A DNA stretch of 62,552 bases from Paracoccaceae bacterium (GCA_013003075.1 JABDLJ010000043.1:1-62552); one strand, 5' to 3'. Shown: positions 1 to 9,330, numbered from the stretch's first letter. Numbers and translations are program-made. The notes: generated from the letters alone by a model not told the origin.

Positions 1-290
1 GGCAGACATTCCTGCGCCAGCATAACCTGGAACCCAGCATGAGCAGACGAGGCAATTGTCACGACAACGCGGTCGCCGAAAGCTTCTTCCAGCTGCTGAA
101 GCGGGAGCGGATCAGGCGTCGGACCTACCCGACCCGCGATGCCGCGAGGCAGGACGTGTTCGAGTACATCGAGATGTTCTACAACCCGAAGCGCAAGCAC
201 ACGAACAACGGCATGCTGTCGCCCGTTGAGTTCGAGATCAGACAGCAGAAACTGAACGAGGCAGGTGTCTAGGAAACTAGGGGCACCTCA
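1..290 (+). mobile_element. 3' end of an IS3-family insertion sequence
   Basis: The window opens inside an insertion sequence whose transposase gene ends at 272. The DNA just after it, TAGGAAACTAGGGGCACCTCA at 270-290, looks like an IS3-type right terminal repeat, which usually ends in TCA, so I place the element's edge near 290. The left end and the target duplication lie outside the window. On the other side of this edge a minus-strand host gene is cut off, which supports the boundary. The exact end is an inference. Confidence 0.7.
3..272 (+). CDS. IS3-family transposase OrfB, C-terminal fragment (partial)
   Basis: The frame is open from base 3 and encodes the last 89 residues of a DDE transposase (integrase core, rve superfamily). 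The block SRRGNCHDNAVAESFFQLLK carries the glutamate of the catalytic DDE triad (AESFF), and YNPKRKHTNNGMLSPVEFE is the usual C-terminal end of IS3-family OrfB. The two catalytic aspartates and the OrfA frame are upstream of the window. An internal ATG at 39 is not the real start. The protein would cut and join the element's ends. Nothing here shows whether the copy is still active. Confidence 0.9.
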   Translation, partial: QTFLRQHNLEPSMSRRGNCHDNAVAESFFQLLKRERIRRRTYPTRDAARQDVFEYIEMFYNPKRKHTNNGMLSPVEFEIRQQKLNEAGV

Positions 291-502
291 TTTGAAATCT
301 CTTCAGCAGACAGTTCGGACAGGCTCACTGCTTGCGACATCGCATGGAGGCAGGACCGGCACCACGCCAGCTTCTGGCTCTCAACATCCATCTTCAGTTG
401 AAGTTTCGAGATTTTGTTTGCGACGTACGCAATCCAGATCGTTGCTGCTGCAATGGAAACTGAAAGAGCAACATCGATGAGCTGCAATATCTCTCCGTTC
501 AT
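269..502 (-). pseudogene. small membrane-protein gene truncated by the IS
   Basis: This minus-strand frame starts at 502 behind a good ribosome binding site (GAGGAG about 6 nt before ATG). It encodes about 70 natural-looking residues: one hydrophobic segment (residues 8-27), then a polar helix beginning NKISKLQLKMDVES. The frame runs into the insertion sequence at about 290, and its last few residues (EVPLVS) come from the IS end. I read it as the N-terminus of a host gene interrupted by insertion, with the rest beyond the window's left edge. No family is recognised. Confidence 0.6.
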
Positions 503-830
503 AGAGGCTCCTCATTTCCCCGGTCTCAGTGACTCACAGGACGCGGGAATGCTGTACAGGGTCATACCAAAAGTCAAATTTATTGGCAGGCCGCGCGGCG
601 TCCCATGCCCCATCTGTCGTCAGCATCCAAAACCGAGATCCGCCACAGTCCGGCCCGCGACCTTTTGCGCCGCTTGCAATGCACTTCCGAAGTATCGTGA
701 TTATTCAGCGTAAGAAATGATTCTGGTATTCACACCCAGCGCTCCTCGCCGGTGTTACCCCAGCTGTTACCCTGGAGAGCATACAGCATTCGTATGCCAA
801 TCACTATTAGTTCTAAAATATTGATTTATT
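503..830. other. gene-free stretch between the truncated gene and tRNA-Arg
   Basis: I see no credible gene here. Short open frames lack ribosome binding sites and protein-like composition. The part nearest the tRNA (about 780-830) is AT-rich compared with the rest of the window. Two near-identical GTTACCC runs occur at about 754 and 770. Together with the IS on the left and the tRNA 3' end on the right, this could be the remains of an integrated element, but no integrase is readable. Confidence 0.5.
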
Positions 831-907
831 TGGCGATCCCGGGAGGACTCGAACCCCCAACCTGCTGATTAGAAGTCAGCTGCTCTATCCAGTTGAGCTA
901 CGGGACC
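831..907 (-). tRNA. tRNA-Arg (anticodon UCU)
   Basis: Read on the minus strand, the sequence folds into a standard cloverleaf. The 7-bp acceptor stem (GGTCCCG with CGGGATC, one G-U pair) is followed by discriminator G and an encoded CCA at 831-833. The anticodon arm is GCTGA-CTTCTAA-TCAGC, giving anticodon TCT at positions 34-36 (arginine, AGA codons). The T arm contains GTTCGAGTC. The tRNA 3' end faces the IS side, the usual orientation for tRNA-targeting integrases. Confidence 0.95.
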
Positions 908-951
908 GCTTGGGATCGGTTCTGCTGAAGCCTGCGCCGCTTGGCAAGCGT

Positions 952-1263
952 TTAGTGGGTCCACGCCCCGCGCCGGCCGGTGGCGAAATTGTCGCCGTAA
1001 CCGCCAGGCCGCACATTGGGCTTGCGCTTGTGCGGCTCGGACACGATGGCATCGAGCCCGTGCTCTTCGGCGTACTCCACCGCGGCTGCCTTGCTGTCGA
1101 AGGTCAGCTTCACCTGCGCCTGGGTGTCCGACGATGTGGTCCAGCCCATCAGCGGATCGACCGCACGCGCCGAGGCGGGCGCGAACTCCAGCACCCAGTG
1201 CTTCGTCTTGGCGGTGCCCGATGACATCGCGGTCCGGGCCGGCTGGTAGATACGTGCGCGCAT
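952..1263 (-). CDS. NDUFS4-like NADH dehydrogenase accessory subunit (ETC complex I subunit)
   Basis: This 103-residue protein begins [16 protein letters not shown] and has the core [48 protein letters not shown]. That is the signature of the ETC_C1_NDUFS4 family, an accessory subunit of respiratory complex I shared by mitochondria and alphaproteobacteria. By homology it sits on the peripheral arm near the NADH-oxidising module. The start at 1263 is preferred because AAGAGG lies upstream, and further N-terminal residues look non-native. It is monocistronic here, far from any nuo operon, as is usual for this gene. Confidence 0.88.
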   Translation of the reverse strand: MRARIYQPARTAMSSGTAKTKHWVLEFAPASARAVDPLMGWTTSSDTQAQVKLTFDSKAAAVEYAEEHGLDAIVSEPHKRKPNVRPGGYGDNFATGRRGAWTH

Positions 1264-1345
1264 GGCAAAGCCTCTTTGCAGGAACCTTGATCTATATCGG
1301 GCAAACCAGCGCCGCGTGCAAGCCATCGGGGGCCATGCTTTTGCA

Positions 1346-1398
1346 ACTGCCGGTTCAGGCTGGGAGCGAGGGGTGGGTGGGATGCCTGAACCGGCAGT
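1346..1398. repeat. 15-bp perfect inverted repeat (long hairpin)
   Basis: ACTGCCGGTTCAGGC at 1346-1360 is repeated exactly in inverted orientation at 1384-1398, with a 23-base purine-rich spacer (GGGAGCGAGGGGTGGGTGG core). It lies between divergent promoters and has no adjacent T-run, so it is not an ordinary terminator. It could be a structured leader, a small RNA or a mobile palindrome. No function is assigned. Confidence 0.85.
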
Positions 1399-1485
1399 GC
1401 GGTCTTACTGCTAGTACTCAACTTAAAGCAGAGCGAATCACCCAATGCAAGCATTAAATCTCTTTCTACGAGAGCTTATTCTGGC

Positions 1486-1508
1486 GGTTTCCCCTCTAAC
1501 GGGAAACC
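1486..1508. repeat. 8-bp stem with 7-base loop upstream of uvrB
   Basis: GGTTTCCC at 1486-1493 pairs perfectly with GGGAAACC at 1501-1508 around a CTCTAAC loop. It lies about 100 bp before uvrB and has no T-run after it. It may be an operator or leader hairpin. Confidence 0.5.
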
Positions 1509-1604
1509 CGAACACTGCCTGTCAGCAGACACGCGCTGGCCGCCGATCCGGACTTGAAGTAGAACAAAAAGAGACCAACTCTAGGGTCTTGCAAGGAATC
1601 TGAT

Positions 1605-3785
1605 ATGACCCGCCCGCTCGCCCAAGCCGCCCCGGAAGCCCCAGCCCCGCGCGATAAGCTCGAAGGCGGTAAAGCCTTTGAATTACATACGGCATTCAGC
1701 CCGGCCGGGGACCAGCCGACGGCGATCGCCGAGCTGGCCGGCGGGGTCCGCGAGGGCGAGCGCGACCAGGTTCTTTTGGGCGCCACCGGCACCGGCAAGA
1801 CCTACACCATGGCCAAGATCATCGAACAGACCCAGCGCCCCGCAATCATCCTTGCCCCCAACAAGACGCTGGCGGCTCAACTCTACGGAGAGTTCAAGGG
1901 TTTCTTTCCCAACAACGCCGTCGAATACTTCGTCAGCTATTACGACTACTACCAGCCCGAGGCCTACGTGCCGCGCTCGGACACCTATATCGAGAAGGAA
2001 AGCCAGATCAACGAGCAGATCGACCGGATGCGCCACTCGGCCACCCGAGCGCTTCTGGAACGCGACGACGTGATCATCGTCGCCTCAGTGTCCTGCATCT
2101 ACGGTATCGGCTCGGTCGAGACCTACGGCGCAATGACCCAGGACCTGATATCCGGGCGCGAGTACGACCAGCGCAAGATCATGGCCGATCTGGTTGCCCA
2201 GCAATACCGGCGCAACGATCAGGCCTTCCAGCGCGGCTCTTTCCGGGTGCGCGGCGATGTGCTCGAGATTTGGCCGGCGCACCTGGAAGACCGCGCCTGG
2301 CGGCTGTCGTTCTTCGGCGAAGAGCTGGAGGCGATCACCGAGTTCGACCCGCTCACCGGCCAGAAGACCGGCACGTTCGAGCGGGTGCGGATCTACGCCA
2401 ATTCGCACTACGTCACGCCCAGGCCAACGCTGCAGCAGGCCCAGATCGCGATCAAGAAAGAGCTTAGGGAACGGCTCGATCAGCTTGTGGGCGAGGGCAA
2501 GCTTCTGGAAGCGCAGCGGCTCGAGCAACGCACCAATTTCGATCTGGAAATGATGGAGGCGACAGGCTCTTGCGCCGGGATCGAGAACTACTCGCGCTAC
2601 CTGACGGGCCGCGCCCCGGGTGAGCCGCCGCCGACGCTGTTTGAATTCATCCCCGACAACGCCATCGTCTTCGCCGATGAAAGCCACGTCTCGGTGCCGC
2701 AGATCGGCGCCATGTACAAGGGCGACTATCGGCGCAAGTTCACGCTGGCCGAGCATGGCTTCCGCCTGCCCTCATGCATGGACAACCGCCCGCTGAAATT
2801 CGAGGAATGGGACGCCATGCGCCCGCAATCGGTCTTCGTCTCGGCCACGCCCGCCGCGTGGGAGTTGGAGCAGTCGGGCGGCGTTTTCACCGAGCAGGTG
2901 ATCCGCCCCACCGGCCTTCTGGACCCCGAAGTCGAAATCCGCCCGGTCGAGATGCAGGTCGACGATCTTCTCGACGAGATCCGGCAGGTCAGCGCCAGAG
3001 GCCTGCGCACGCTGGTCACCACGCTGACCAAGCGAATGGCCGAGGACCTGACCGAGTACCTGCACGAGCAGGGCATCAAGGTGCGCTACATGCATTCCGA
3101 CATCGACACGCTGGAGCGCATCGAGATCCTGCGCGATCTGCGGCTTGGCGCGTTCGACGTTCTGGTCGGCATCAATCTTCTGCGCGAGGGGCTCGACATC
3201 CCCGAATGCGGGCTGGTGGCCATTCTGGACGCCGACAAAGAGGGCTTTTTGCGGTCGGAAACCTCGCTGATCCAGACCATCGGCCGCGCCGCCCGCAACG
3301 CCGATGGCCGGGTGATCATGTATGCCGACCGCATCACCGGCTCGATGGAGCGCGCCCTGCGCGAAACGAACCGCCGGCGCGAAAAGCAGATCGCCTACAA
3401 CGAAGAACACGGCATCACGCCCGAGACGATCCGCAAGAACGTCGATGACGTGCTGTCGGGGCTCTACAAGGGCGATGTGGACATGAACCGCGTCACCGCA
3501 AGGATCGACAAGCCGATGCACGGCGCCAACCTGGAGGCGCATCTCGATGGGCTGCGCACCGAGATGCGCAAAGCGGCCGAGAACCTTGAGTTCGAAGATG
3601 CGGCCCGCCTGCGTGACGAGATCAAGCGCCTCGAAGCCGTCGATCTGGCCATCGCGGACGACCCGCTTGCCCGCCAGTCGGCAATCGAGGCCGCCAGCGA
3701 CGCGGCCACCAGGTCGCGTGGCCGCAGCACGGCAGGGCGCGCGGGGCAACGCGGCGGAAATGCGAAACGGCGGAAGAAGGGCTAG
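1605..3785 (+). CDS. uvrB: UvrABC excinuclease subunit B
   Basis: UvrB (726 aa) is the damage-verifying, ATP-dependent subunit of nucleotide excision repair. UvrA loads it and UvrC then makes the incisions. Visible features are Walker A GATGTGKT (residues 59-66), the beta-hairpin region with [20 protein letters not shown] used for strand separation, the DESH box, helicase motifs V and VI ([20 protein letters not shown]), and a C-terminal UVR domain ([18 protein letters not shown]) that contacts UvrC. Length is slightly above the usual 670-700 aa because of a short N-terminal extension and a basic Gly/Arg-rich tail. A GAACN7GACC at 1562-1576 resembles, with one mismatch, the alphaproteobacterial LexA box. 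Confidence 0.98.
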   Translation: MTRPLAQAAPEAPAPRDKLEGGKAFELHTAFSPAGDQPTAIAELAGGVREGERDQVLLGATGTGKTYTMAKIIEQTQRPAIILAPNKTLAAQLYGEFKGFFPNNAVEYFVSYYDYYQPEAYVPRSDTYIEKESQINEQIDRMRHSATRALLERDDVIIVASVSCIYGIGSVETYGAMTQDLISGREYDQRKIMADLVAQQYRRNDQAFQRGSFRVRGDVLEIWPAHLEDRAWRLSFFGEELEAITEFDPLTGQKTGTFERVRIYANSHYVTPRPTLQQAQIAIKKELRERLDQLVGEGKLLEAQRLEQRTNFDLEMMEATGSCAGIENYSRYLTGRAPGEPPPTLFEFIPDNAIVFADESHVSVPQIGAMYKGDYRRKFTLAEHGFRLPSCMDNRPLKFEEWDAMRPQSVFVSATPAAWELEQSGGVFTEQVIRPTGLLDPEVEIRPVEMQVDDLLDEIRQVSARGLRTLVTTLTKRMAEDLTEYLHEQGIKVRYMHSDIDTLERIEILRDLRLGAFDVLVGINLLREGLDIPECGLVAILDADKEGFLRSETSLIQTIGRAARNADGRVIMYADRITGSMERALRETNRRREKQIAYNEEHGITPETIRKNVDDVLSGLYKGDVDMNRVTARIDKPMHGANLEAHLDGLRTEMRKAAENLEFEDAARLRDEIKRLEAVDLAIADDPLARQSAIEAASDAATRSRGRSTAGRAGQRGGNAKRRKKG

Positions 3786-4589
3786 TCGTTTTCTTCAGGC
3801 CGGCAATCTGCCCCTGCCGAAGAGATAGGGCCAACAACCAAGACAGAATCCTCAAGTCGAGCGAATTCTTGGCCCCGGCACCACACCAACTCGGCTCCAA
3901 AATTCCTTTTTGAATCAGGCTCGCCAAAGAATCGATACATATCGCTTCGCAGTCTTTCATAATTTTCATTCGCTGGCGCTGAAAAATAATATTGAATCTC
4001 GGTGATTTCAGCTTCACCAGTTGGTTTTAGGGAGCCATGATAGAAGACAACCCAGTGGAACAAGGGATGATCAGGAAATACCCCCAATAAAACGATCTTA
4101 CATTGATATTCTCTCGGCAATAATTCGAAATAACGTCGCCCAGATTATCGCCAAGTGCAACAGGTAGTTGAAATGGATAAAAGGATCTCTTTGCGGATCT
4201 ATGAACAAATAATTCATCTGATGTTTGCATTGAATTCAATTGGCTTTCTGTTTCGCTAACCTCCGATTTCGTCTCAATGCCTCCGTTGCCCCCCTCAATT
4301 AATATTTGCGGGGCAAATTCATCGGCAGCATCAGCTTTGACCGATTTCAACTCATTGCCTACCACTCGTAGCTCACCTTCAAGGAGCTCCAACTTCTCCT
4401 GAACTTCTTCCGCTATTTCCCGTTCGGCTGAAACTCGTAATTCTGCATTTAGCTGCGCTTTTGCGATTTCCGCATCGATGTATGCCTTACTAAGCAGTGA
4501 AAAGATGGCCATGGAAGTCGCGATCAGCCCAATTGTCACAACCAAAGGATGGTTTTGAAAAAACTCCCCTGTCCTGTGCCTTCAGACAT
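3782..4589 (-). pseudogene. coiled-coil membrane protein gene with two frameshifts
   Basis: Three minus-strand frames join into one protein-like reading. ATG at 4589 (ribosome site GGAG 7 nt upstream) gives MSEGTGQG. A shift near the G-run at about 4566-4569 leads into FFQNHPLVVTIGLIATSMAIFSLL, a membrane segment, followed by a coiled coil (EVQEKLELLEGELRVVGNEL). A second shift near the GGG at about 4133-4137 leads into RRYFELLPREYQCKIVLLGVF and the C-terminal 110 residues, ending at 3782. Both breaks would be repaired by one extra G in a G-run, so they could be real decay or homopolymer sequencing errors. The region is more AT-rich than its neighbours. No family is recognised; the overlap of two frames at 4027-4120 could also be read as two genes. 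Confidence 0.6.
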
Positions 4590-4889
4590 CCCTCTGCTCC
4601 ACCTAGATATCTACTTGGATTTGCTAATGGAAAGTTCGACCGAAAGTAACTGAAACAGTAGGGGCGTTTGCACTCGCCGCCCGACATTTCACTTTCACGC
4701 CCACCTAAATGTTACGTGCATGAATGCATACCCGGCAGGGCTTCTAGCCCGGCAGGATTGGCAGGGCAGCACCGTATTCCTCGGCATGGCGAGCGCCGCG
4801 GCCCTTTTGCCATGTAGCAGTCTCGCCGGGGCGCAACGGCGCAGGCTGATCTTGCCGCGCCGCGCCGGTCTCGTCAGAGTGAACGGGCG

Positions 4890-5360
4890 ATGAAAATCGA
4901 AGAAAACACGCCCGACCGCCTCGTGATCCGCGACAGGCCCCGGATCCTCGCCGGATTCTGCTGGTTCATGGGCGCACTCTGCCTTTGGGCGGCTCCCTTC
5001 GACGCCGATCTCGGCGGCATCGGCGAGCGTGTGCTGGTCTTTGGTCTGGGCTGCGGCGCTCTTTACATCGCCTGGCGCGCTTTTCCCTTCCAGACTTTCA
5101 CCTTCGACCGCCCGTCGGGCCGCTTCATCCACGACATCCGCCGCCCGATGCGCAGCGCACAGCACACGCTGCCGATCGCCGATATCGACCGCGCAGCGCT
5201 GCGCTCGACCTGGAGCGACAGCTCTCGAATGGAACAGGTGGTGCTCGAGACGCGTTCGGGCGAGCATCCTCTCGAATGGGGTTTTGTTGGCGTGCCGCGC
5301 GAGCCCGTCGCCGAGGCGATCAATACCTGGCTTGCCGGAAATCCGCAGCCGCGGCCCTGA
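4890..5360 (+). CDS. membrane protein, paralogue of the gene at 6011 (unknown function)
   Basis: This 156-residue protein begins MKIEENTPDRLVIRDRPR, has two hydrophobic segments (about residues 19-35 and 48-64) forming a membrane hairpin, and then a soluble domain of about 90 residues with alternating strands that resembles a bacterial PH-like fold. It aligns along its whole length with the protein at 6011-6466 (shared start MKI.ENTPD, shared W-R-A at the end of the second segment, and shared end GFVG..R..IAE.IN.WLA). The pair looks like a local duplication separated by one gene. No function is known to me. Confidence 0.8.
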   Translation: MKIEENTPDRLVIRDRPRILAGFCWFMGALCLWAAPFDADLGGIGERVLVFGLGCGALYIAWRAFPFQTFTFDRPSGRFIHDIRRPMRSAQHTLPIADIDRAALRSTWSDSSRMEQVVLETRSGEHPLEWGFVGVPREPVAEAINTWLAGNPQPRP

Positions 5361-5463
5361 CGGCGCAGCCCGGCAGTATTAACCCAATCTCAATGAACGC
5401 GCCGCATCATGGTTAAAGTTTGATTTACCCCGCCACACCCCAGGCGGCACCCAGGGAAATGCC

Positions 5464-5919
5464 ATGCCCCGACTGACCGTCCTTCTTTATACCTGCACGC
5501 TTTGCCTCGGCGCATCTGCCGCCGCCTCTGCGACAATAACGGCCCCGGGTCCGGGGCTGACCCTCGACAAAAGCGCCTTAAGCTGCGCGCCTGAAACCGC
5601 CGCGCCGTGCCAAAAGGCCGCCGCGGTCATTGCGGGCGCGCCCGCGGGGCCGCTTGTCGGTGGTGGCAGCCGGTCGCTGGACCGCCCCGCTCTGCCGGCG
5701 TCGCAGTATATCAGCAGCGAGGCCGAGCCGCGGATCGTCTTCCGCGTCCCGCCGCACGCCTATGTCCGCACATCCGACCGTGCGCAAAACAGCCCGGTCT
5801 TCGGCTCCGGCATTGCCGTTGTGCCGCTCGTGCCCGCCCTCTACGCCATTCTGCTTAGCCTGGCGCTTCTTGTGCCGCTTTCGCACTACCGCAGGCGGCG
5901 CGCGCGGGTGCAAAACTAA
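5464..5919 (+). CDS. small exported protein with C-terminal membrane anchor
   Basis: This 151-residue protein has an N-terminal signal peptide (hydrophobic residues 4-22, Ala-rich cleavage region), a low-complexity Ala/Pro/Gly middle with CAPETAAPCQ, and a single C-terminal membrane segment after VVPLVPALY that ends in a basic RRRRAR cluster. Its tail loosely resembles the Rhodobacterales VPLPA-type sorting signal (Pro motif, membrane helix, arginines), although the motif is not canonical. It sits between two paralogous membrane protein genes. No family is recognised. Confidence 0.65.
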   Translation: MPRLTVLLYTCTLCLGASAAASATITAPGPGLTLDKSALSCAPETAAPCQKAAAVIAGAPAGPLVGGGSRSLDRPALPASQYISSEAEPRIVFRVPPHAYVRTSDRAQNSPVFGSGIAVVPLVPALYAILLSLALLVPLSHYRRRRARVQN

Positions 5920-6010
5920 CCTTCGGACCCTGCGCATAGCGCCATTTCCCCAGATCCCGATTTTGTGCTAAGCTGCTGACATTGATCCGGTATTGATGTG
6001 CGTGGGTGCA

Positions 6011-6466
6011 ATGAAAATCGTGGAAAACACGCCTGACGAGCTGATATTGCGCAGCCGTCCGGTGGTACTGCTGACGGCATTCTGGCTGATCGGGTGCGCA
6101 ACGCTTTATCTTGGGTATGAAATGCCCGAAGACCCCAATTACAGCCGCGAATTCACCTTCGCCGCCGGAGCCTTCATCATCTTCTTCGCATGGCGCGCCC
6201 TGCCCTCGCTGACCGTGAAGTTCGACCGCCCGGGCGAGGTCGTGGTCCGCCAGGTCAGGCGTATCACCGGAACAACCACCGAGGTTGCGCCGCTGGTCTC
6301 CGTGAAAAGCGCCAAGGTTCGCTCTGCGTGGCGGCAGGCAGCATTCCTCAACCGCATCATGCTCCTGACCACCGAAGGCCCCGCCTCGCTGGAGAACGGA
6401 TTTGTCGGGATGCGGCGGCAGAGAATTGCCGAAGTCATAAACAAATGGCTCGCACGGGCGTCCTGA
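6011..6466 (+). CDS. membrane protein, paralogue of the gene at 4890 (unknown function)
   Basis: This 151-residue protein begins MKIVENTPDELILRSRP, with two membrane segments (about residues 20-36 and 52-66) and a C-terminal soluble domain ending in GFVGMRRQRIAEVINKWLARAS. I chose the ATG at 6011 over an upstream one because it matches the start of the paralogue at 4890. The soluble domain probably faces the cytoplasm. Function unknown. Confidence 0.8.
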   Translation: MKIVENTPDELILRSRPVVLLTAFWLIGCATLYLGYEMPEDPNYSREFTFAAGAFIIFFAWRALPSLTVKFDRPGEVVVRQVRRITGTTTEVAPLVSVKSAKVRSAWRQAAFLNRIMLLTTEGPASLENGFVGMRRQRIAEVINKWLARAS

Positions 6467-6512
6467 TCCGGGCAAACTCGGTCCGCCGACCGAAATCACC
6501 TGCAAGGCACCC

Positions 6513-7007
6513 ATGCCCGAACAGAGCCCGATCCGACCGACAGACAGCGAGGCCCGCGCGCTGGCGCGCACGCTGATCGATACAGCGCGGTTCGGCGCTC
6601 TGGGCGTGATCGATCCTGAAAGCGGTACGCCGCTGGTCTCGCGCGTGGCAGTTGCCACCGATGCCAGTGGCGCCCCGGTGTCCCTGATTTCGGACCTGTC
6701 GCACCACACCAAGGCGCTTGAGGCGCGCGGCGATTGCTCACTGCTTTTGGGAGAGCCCGGCCCAAAGGGCGATCCGCTGACCCATCCCCGGCTGACCCTC
6801 CAGGCAAAGTCCAGGTTTCTGCGCCACGGCAAACCGGGCCACGCAGAACTGCGGGCCCGGTACTTGGAAATCCATCCAAAATCAAAGCTTTATATAGATT
6901 TCGCCGATTTTTCCTTTGTCATCTTCGGTGTCGAGCGCGCCTATCTCAACGGCGGGTTCGGCAAGGCCTACGAGCTGACCCCAAAGGATCTGGCATCGGC
7001 GCCCTAG
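6513..7007 (+). CDS. HugZ-like pyridoxamine 5'-phosphate oxidase-fold protein
   Basis: This 164-residue split-barrel flavoprotein has TLIDTARFGALGVIDPESGTPLVSRVAVATD (strand 1-2 block that binds FMN phosphate), SDLSHHTKALEARGDCSLLLGEPG, and the C-terminal FVIFGVERAYLNGGFGKAYELTP typical of the HugZ/heme-utilisation branch. Members bind FMN or heme; some degrade heme, but many in Rhodobacteraceae have no proven reaction. The gene ends 4 bp into the end of the convergent beta-helix pseudogene, so the two share their last bases. Confidence 0.85.
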   Translation: MPEQSPIRPTDSEARALARTLIDTARFGALGVIDPESGTPLVSRVAVATDASGAPVSLISDLSHHTKALEARGDCSLLLGEPGPKGDPLTHPRLTLQAKSRFLRHGKPGHAELRARYLEIHPKSKLYIDFADFSFVIFGVERAYLNGGFGKAYELTPKDLASAP

Positions 7008-9296
7008 ATCGGCCGGTCCACCCGCGCCGTAACGTGCACACGCCCCTCGACAGGCTCGGGCCAGGTCAGGCGCACCAGGTTGGATTGTGCGCCATCTGCG
7101 GTCGTCACGTAGGGCATCGCGAACACATCGTCGCCGCCGGCATTCTGGATCGCGCCTTCCGCCACCACGCTTTCAACCTCGCGGGACCACCCGCCGAAGG
7201 GCAGATAGGCCCCGACATTCAGCACCCAATTAGTCGCCGGGCTTGGCTGATCGAACTCCAGCGTCACCGGGTTGATGGTATTCTGCGAGACGGAATTGAA
7301 CGTATTGGCGGCGAAGACCACGTTGCGCGTCAGCGAAAACTCCAGGCCCGCGAACGAGGTATCCACCTTCTCGATCCGGTCGATCGACCCGTTCAGCGAC
7401 TTGAAGGTGTTGCCTGTCACGCTGAGCCCTTGCAGGAAATGCCCCGCGCCGTAGGGCTTGATGACGATCCAGCTGAACCACGAGGCGACATCGTTGCAGG
7501 TGAAGATGTTGCCGGTGATCGTCAGCCCGCCGAACGAGAACTCCGACGCGAAATCCGGCGCTGCGTCATGCTCGTTGGTCCACTCGATGAAGCAGTTGTC
7601 GATATAGTTGCCGGTGATAACCGATTTGACATTCGTCTCAGTCAGAACAAGGCCCGCAACCCGCGGCCCGTCGGTGACATTGTCGCCCTGGAACCAGTGA
7701 TTGCCGACAATCAGGTGACCGTTTCCGAATAGCACCATGGTCGTGCCCATGCGCTGAAACCGGTTGCCGCGGATCTTGGCGTCATTGGCATTGACGTTAA
7801 AGCCGATCGAAACCCGGTCGGTCGCGGCAAGGGCCTGCTCGTTGGAAAAGAAGTGGCAGGTATCAAGCTGCAAATCCTGGCACCCCACCCCGATGGAAGA
7901 GATACCGCGGTCCAGCGGCTTGGTGAACCAGCAATCCTTGAAGTGCATCAGCTCGCCATTGGGCGCCAGTAGGACAGCGCTGGCATTGCCGGCGCATTGA
8001 AAATCAATATCCGTGAAGGTCAGTCGCGACAGCTACACGAAGCCGGAAAAATCCAGCGCGTATTTGAAGCGCTTGAAGGTGTAGGTCTGGCTGGCGGCGG
8101 CCCCGTAAAGCGGCTGGCTCAGCTCGATGGTGCCCGCGCCGACGTTCTTTGAGGTGACATAGATCTCGCGCCCGACGCCGGCGCCCTCGACCAAAGCGCC
8201 CACCGGGATGTTCGCCACATCGGCGACCGAGGTCAGCTGCTTGGGGTTGCCCGCCGAATAGCTGGCCTGGCTGGCATAGGTGTCCGTCGCCCACTCGGGT
8301 CCGGCTACGCAATTGATCTGACCGTTGCGGATCACGCGCCGTACTTCGAAGGTGTCCAGCGTGTTGACCGCGTCCGCCATGTCGATCGGACCATCAAGTT
8401 CGATCCGCCGGCCCGCCAGGTCAAGGCTTTCGTGGTCGGTGAAATGCAGCAGCGCCTGGAAGGCCTTCTTGAAGGCCAGCACCTCGTCGCCGAATGCATC
8501 GACGTAGGATGGGTACTCGAAGTTGCGGCGCAGGATCAGGCGGTCGGCGGCATCCATCGTCACAGTGCCTTCAAATCGTATGCCGTTCTCGACCGTCAGG
8601 CTAGAGCCCAGCCGGTAGGTGCCCTCGGGCACCAGCAGATCGCGCCCCGCCGCGGCAAGATCGGCAGCCGCGAAAGCCGCTGCATCGTCGGTCGTGCCGT
8701 CACCGATGGCGCGGTAGTCGCGTACGTCGACCCAGTCCATCAGATCGCGCAGGAACGCCCCTGTGATGTCCTCGATCAACGATATCGTCGATGCGCACAA
8801 CGCCGCCCGTCGCGCCGGTCAGGTCCAGCCCGAAATGGCCGTAAAGCGCGGCGCTGCCCCAGGCCATGTCGACGCCGGTGCGGGTGCCGGTCGCGATGAT
8901 CGCGCTAACCTCGACAATCTCGCCATAGGTGGTCAGCGCCGTGCTTGGCCCGGTCGAGACCACGCCGCCCACCGGCGCGCCGCCCGCGCCGCCGGCCCAG
9001 CCCGCGATGCGCACCGACGGCAGGTTGCCCAAGACCGCCTTGACGCGCGCCCTGACGCGCAGGTAGCAGCCCGGCAGGATCGGTGTCTCGCCGGTGTAGC
9101 GCAGCTTTTGCACGGTGTCGGTCTTCAGCAATTCCAGACAGCCGCCGAAATCCTGGTCGGCCGGCACAACTGCGGCGTTGCCGCTACTGGCATAAGTGGC
9201 CGAGCCGGGGGTTCCGTCCTCGCTGGACCAGACATCCAGACCGCCCGCAAAAGCCGGCGGCATCAGCACCAGACCGTCCGTAATTGCCTTGTTCAT
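7004..9296 (-). pseudogene. broken right-handed beta-helix (pectate lyase/GH28-related) gene
   Basis: One ancestral gene of about 760 codons is visible. The intact start MNKAITDGLVLMPP at 9296 (GAAAGGG upstream) runs through a carbohydrate-binding-like N-terminal domain to RIDDIV. A one-base shift at about 8771-8782 is needed to continue into EDITGAFLRDLMDWVDVRDY, the start of the beta-helix (GDGTTDDAAAF). At 8033-8035 a TAG falls between FSGFV and LSRLTFTDIDFQC in the same frame, most simply a CAG to TAG change. The remaining frame runs to 7004 with helix turns such as ITGNYID and VTGNTF. Intact relatives are surface or spike-type polysaccharide-binding or cleaving proteins. This copy cannot make a full protein unless the breaks are sequencing errors or are read through. 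Confidence 0.82.
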
Positions 9297-9330
9297 GCAA
9301 TATCCCTTTCGACAATGGCCGTGTCGCAAA

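Larger units (their letters stand above)
1264..1604. other. divergent intergenic region upstream of the NDUFS4-like gene and uvrB
   Basis: The 341-bp gap between two divergently transcribed genes has no plausible coding frame. It holds two inverted repeats, listed separately (1346-1398 and 1486-1508). It should also contain the promoters of both flanking genes, but I could not pick a convincing -35/-10 pair. Confidence 0.6.

Noticed and set aside
1346..1398. Integron attC site
   Set aside because: The palindrome lacks attC-type R/L boxes and no integrase or cassettes are nearby.
1562..1576. LexA box upstream of uvrB (GAACN7GACC)
   Set aside because: One mismatch to GAACN7GAAC in a short pattern; too weak to list as a site without comparison to relatives.
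4490..4687. 65-codon minus-strand frame before the broken coiled-coil gene
   Set aside because: Overlaps the better-supported start at 4589 and is not protein-like.
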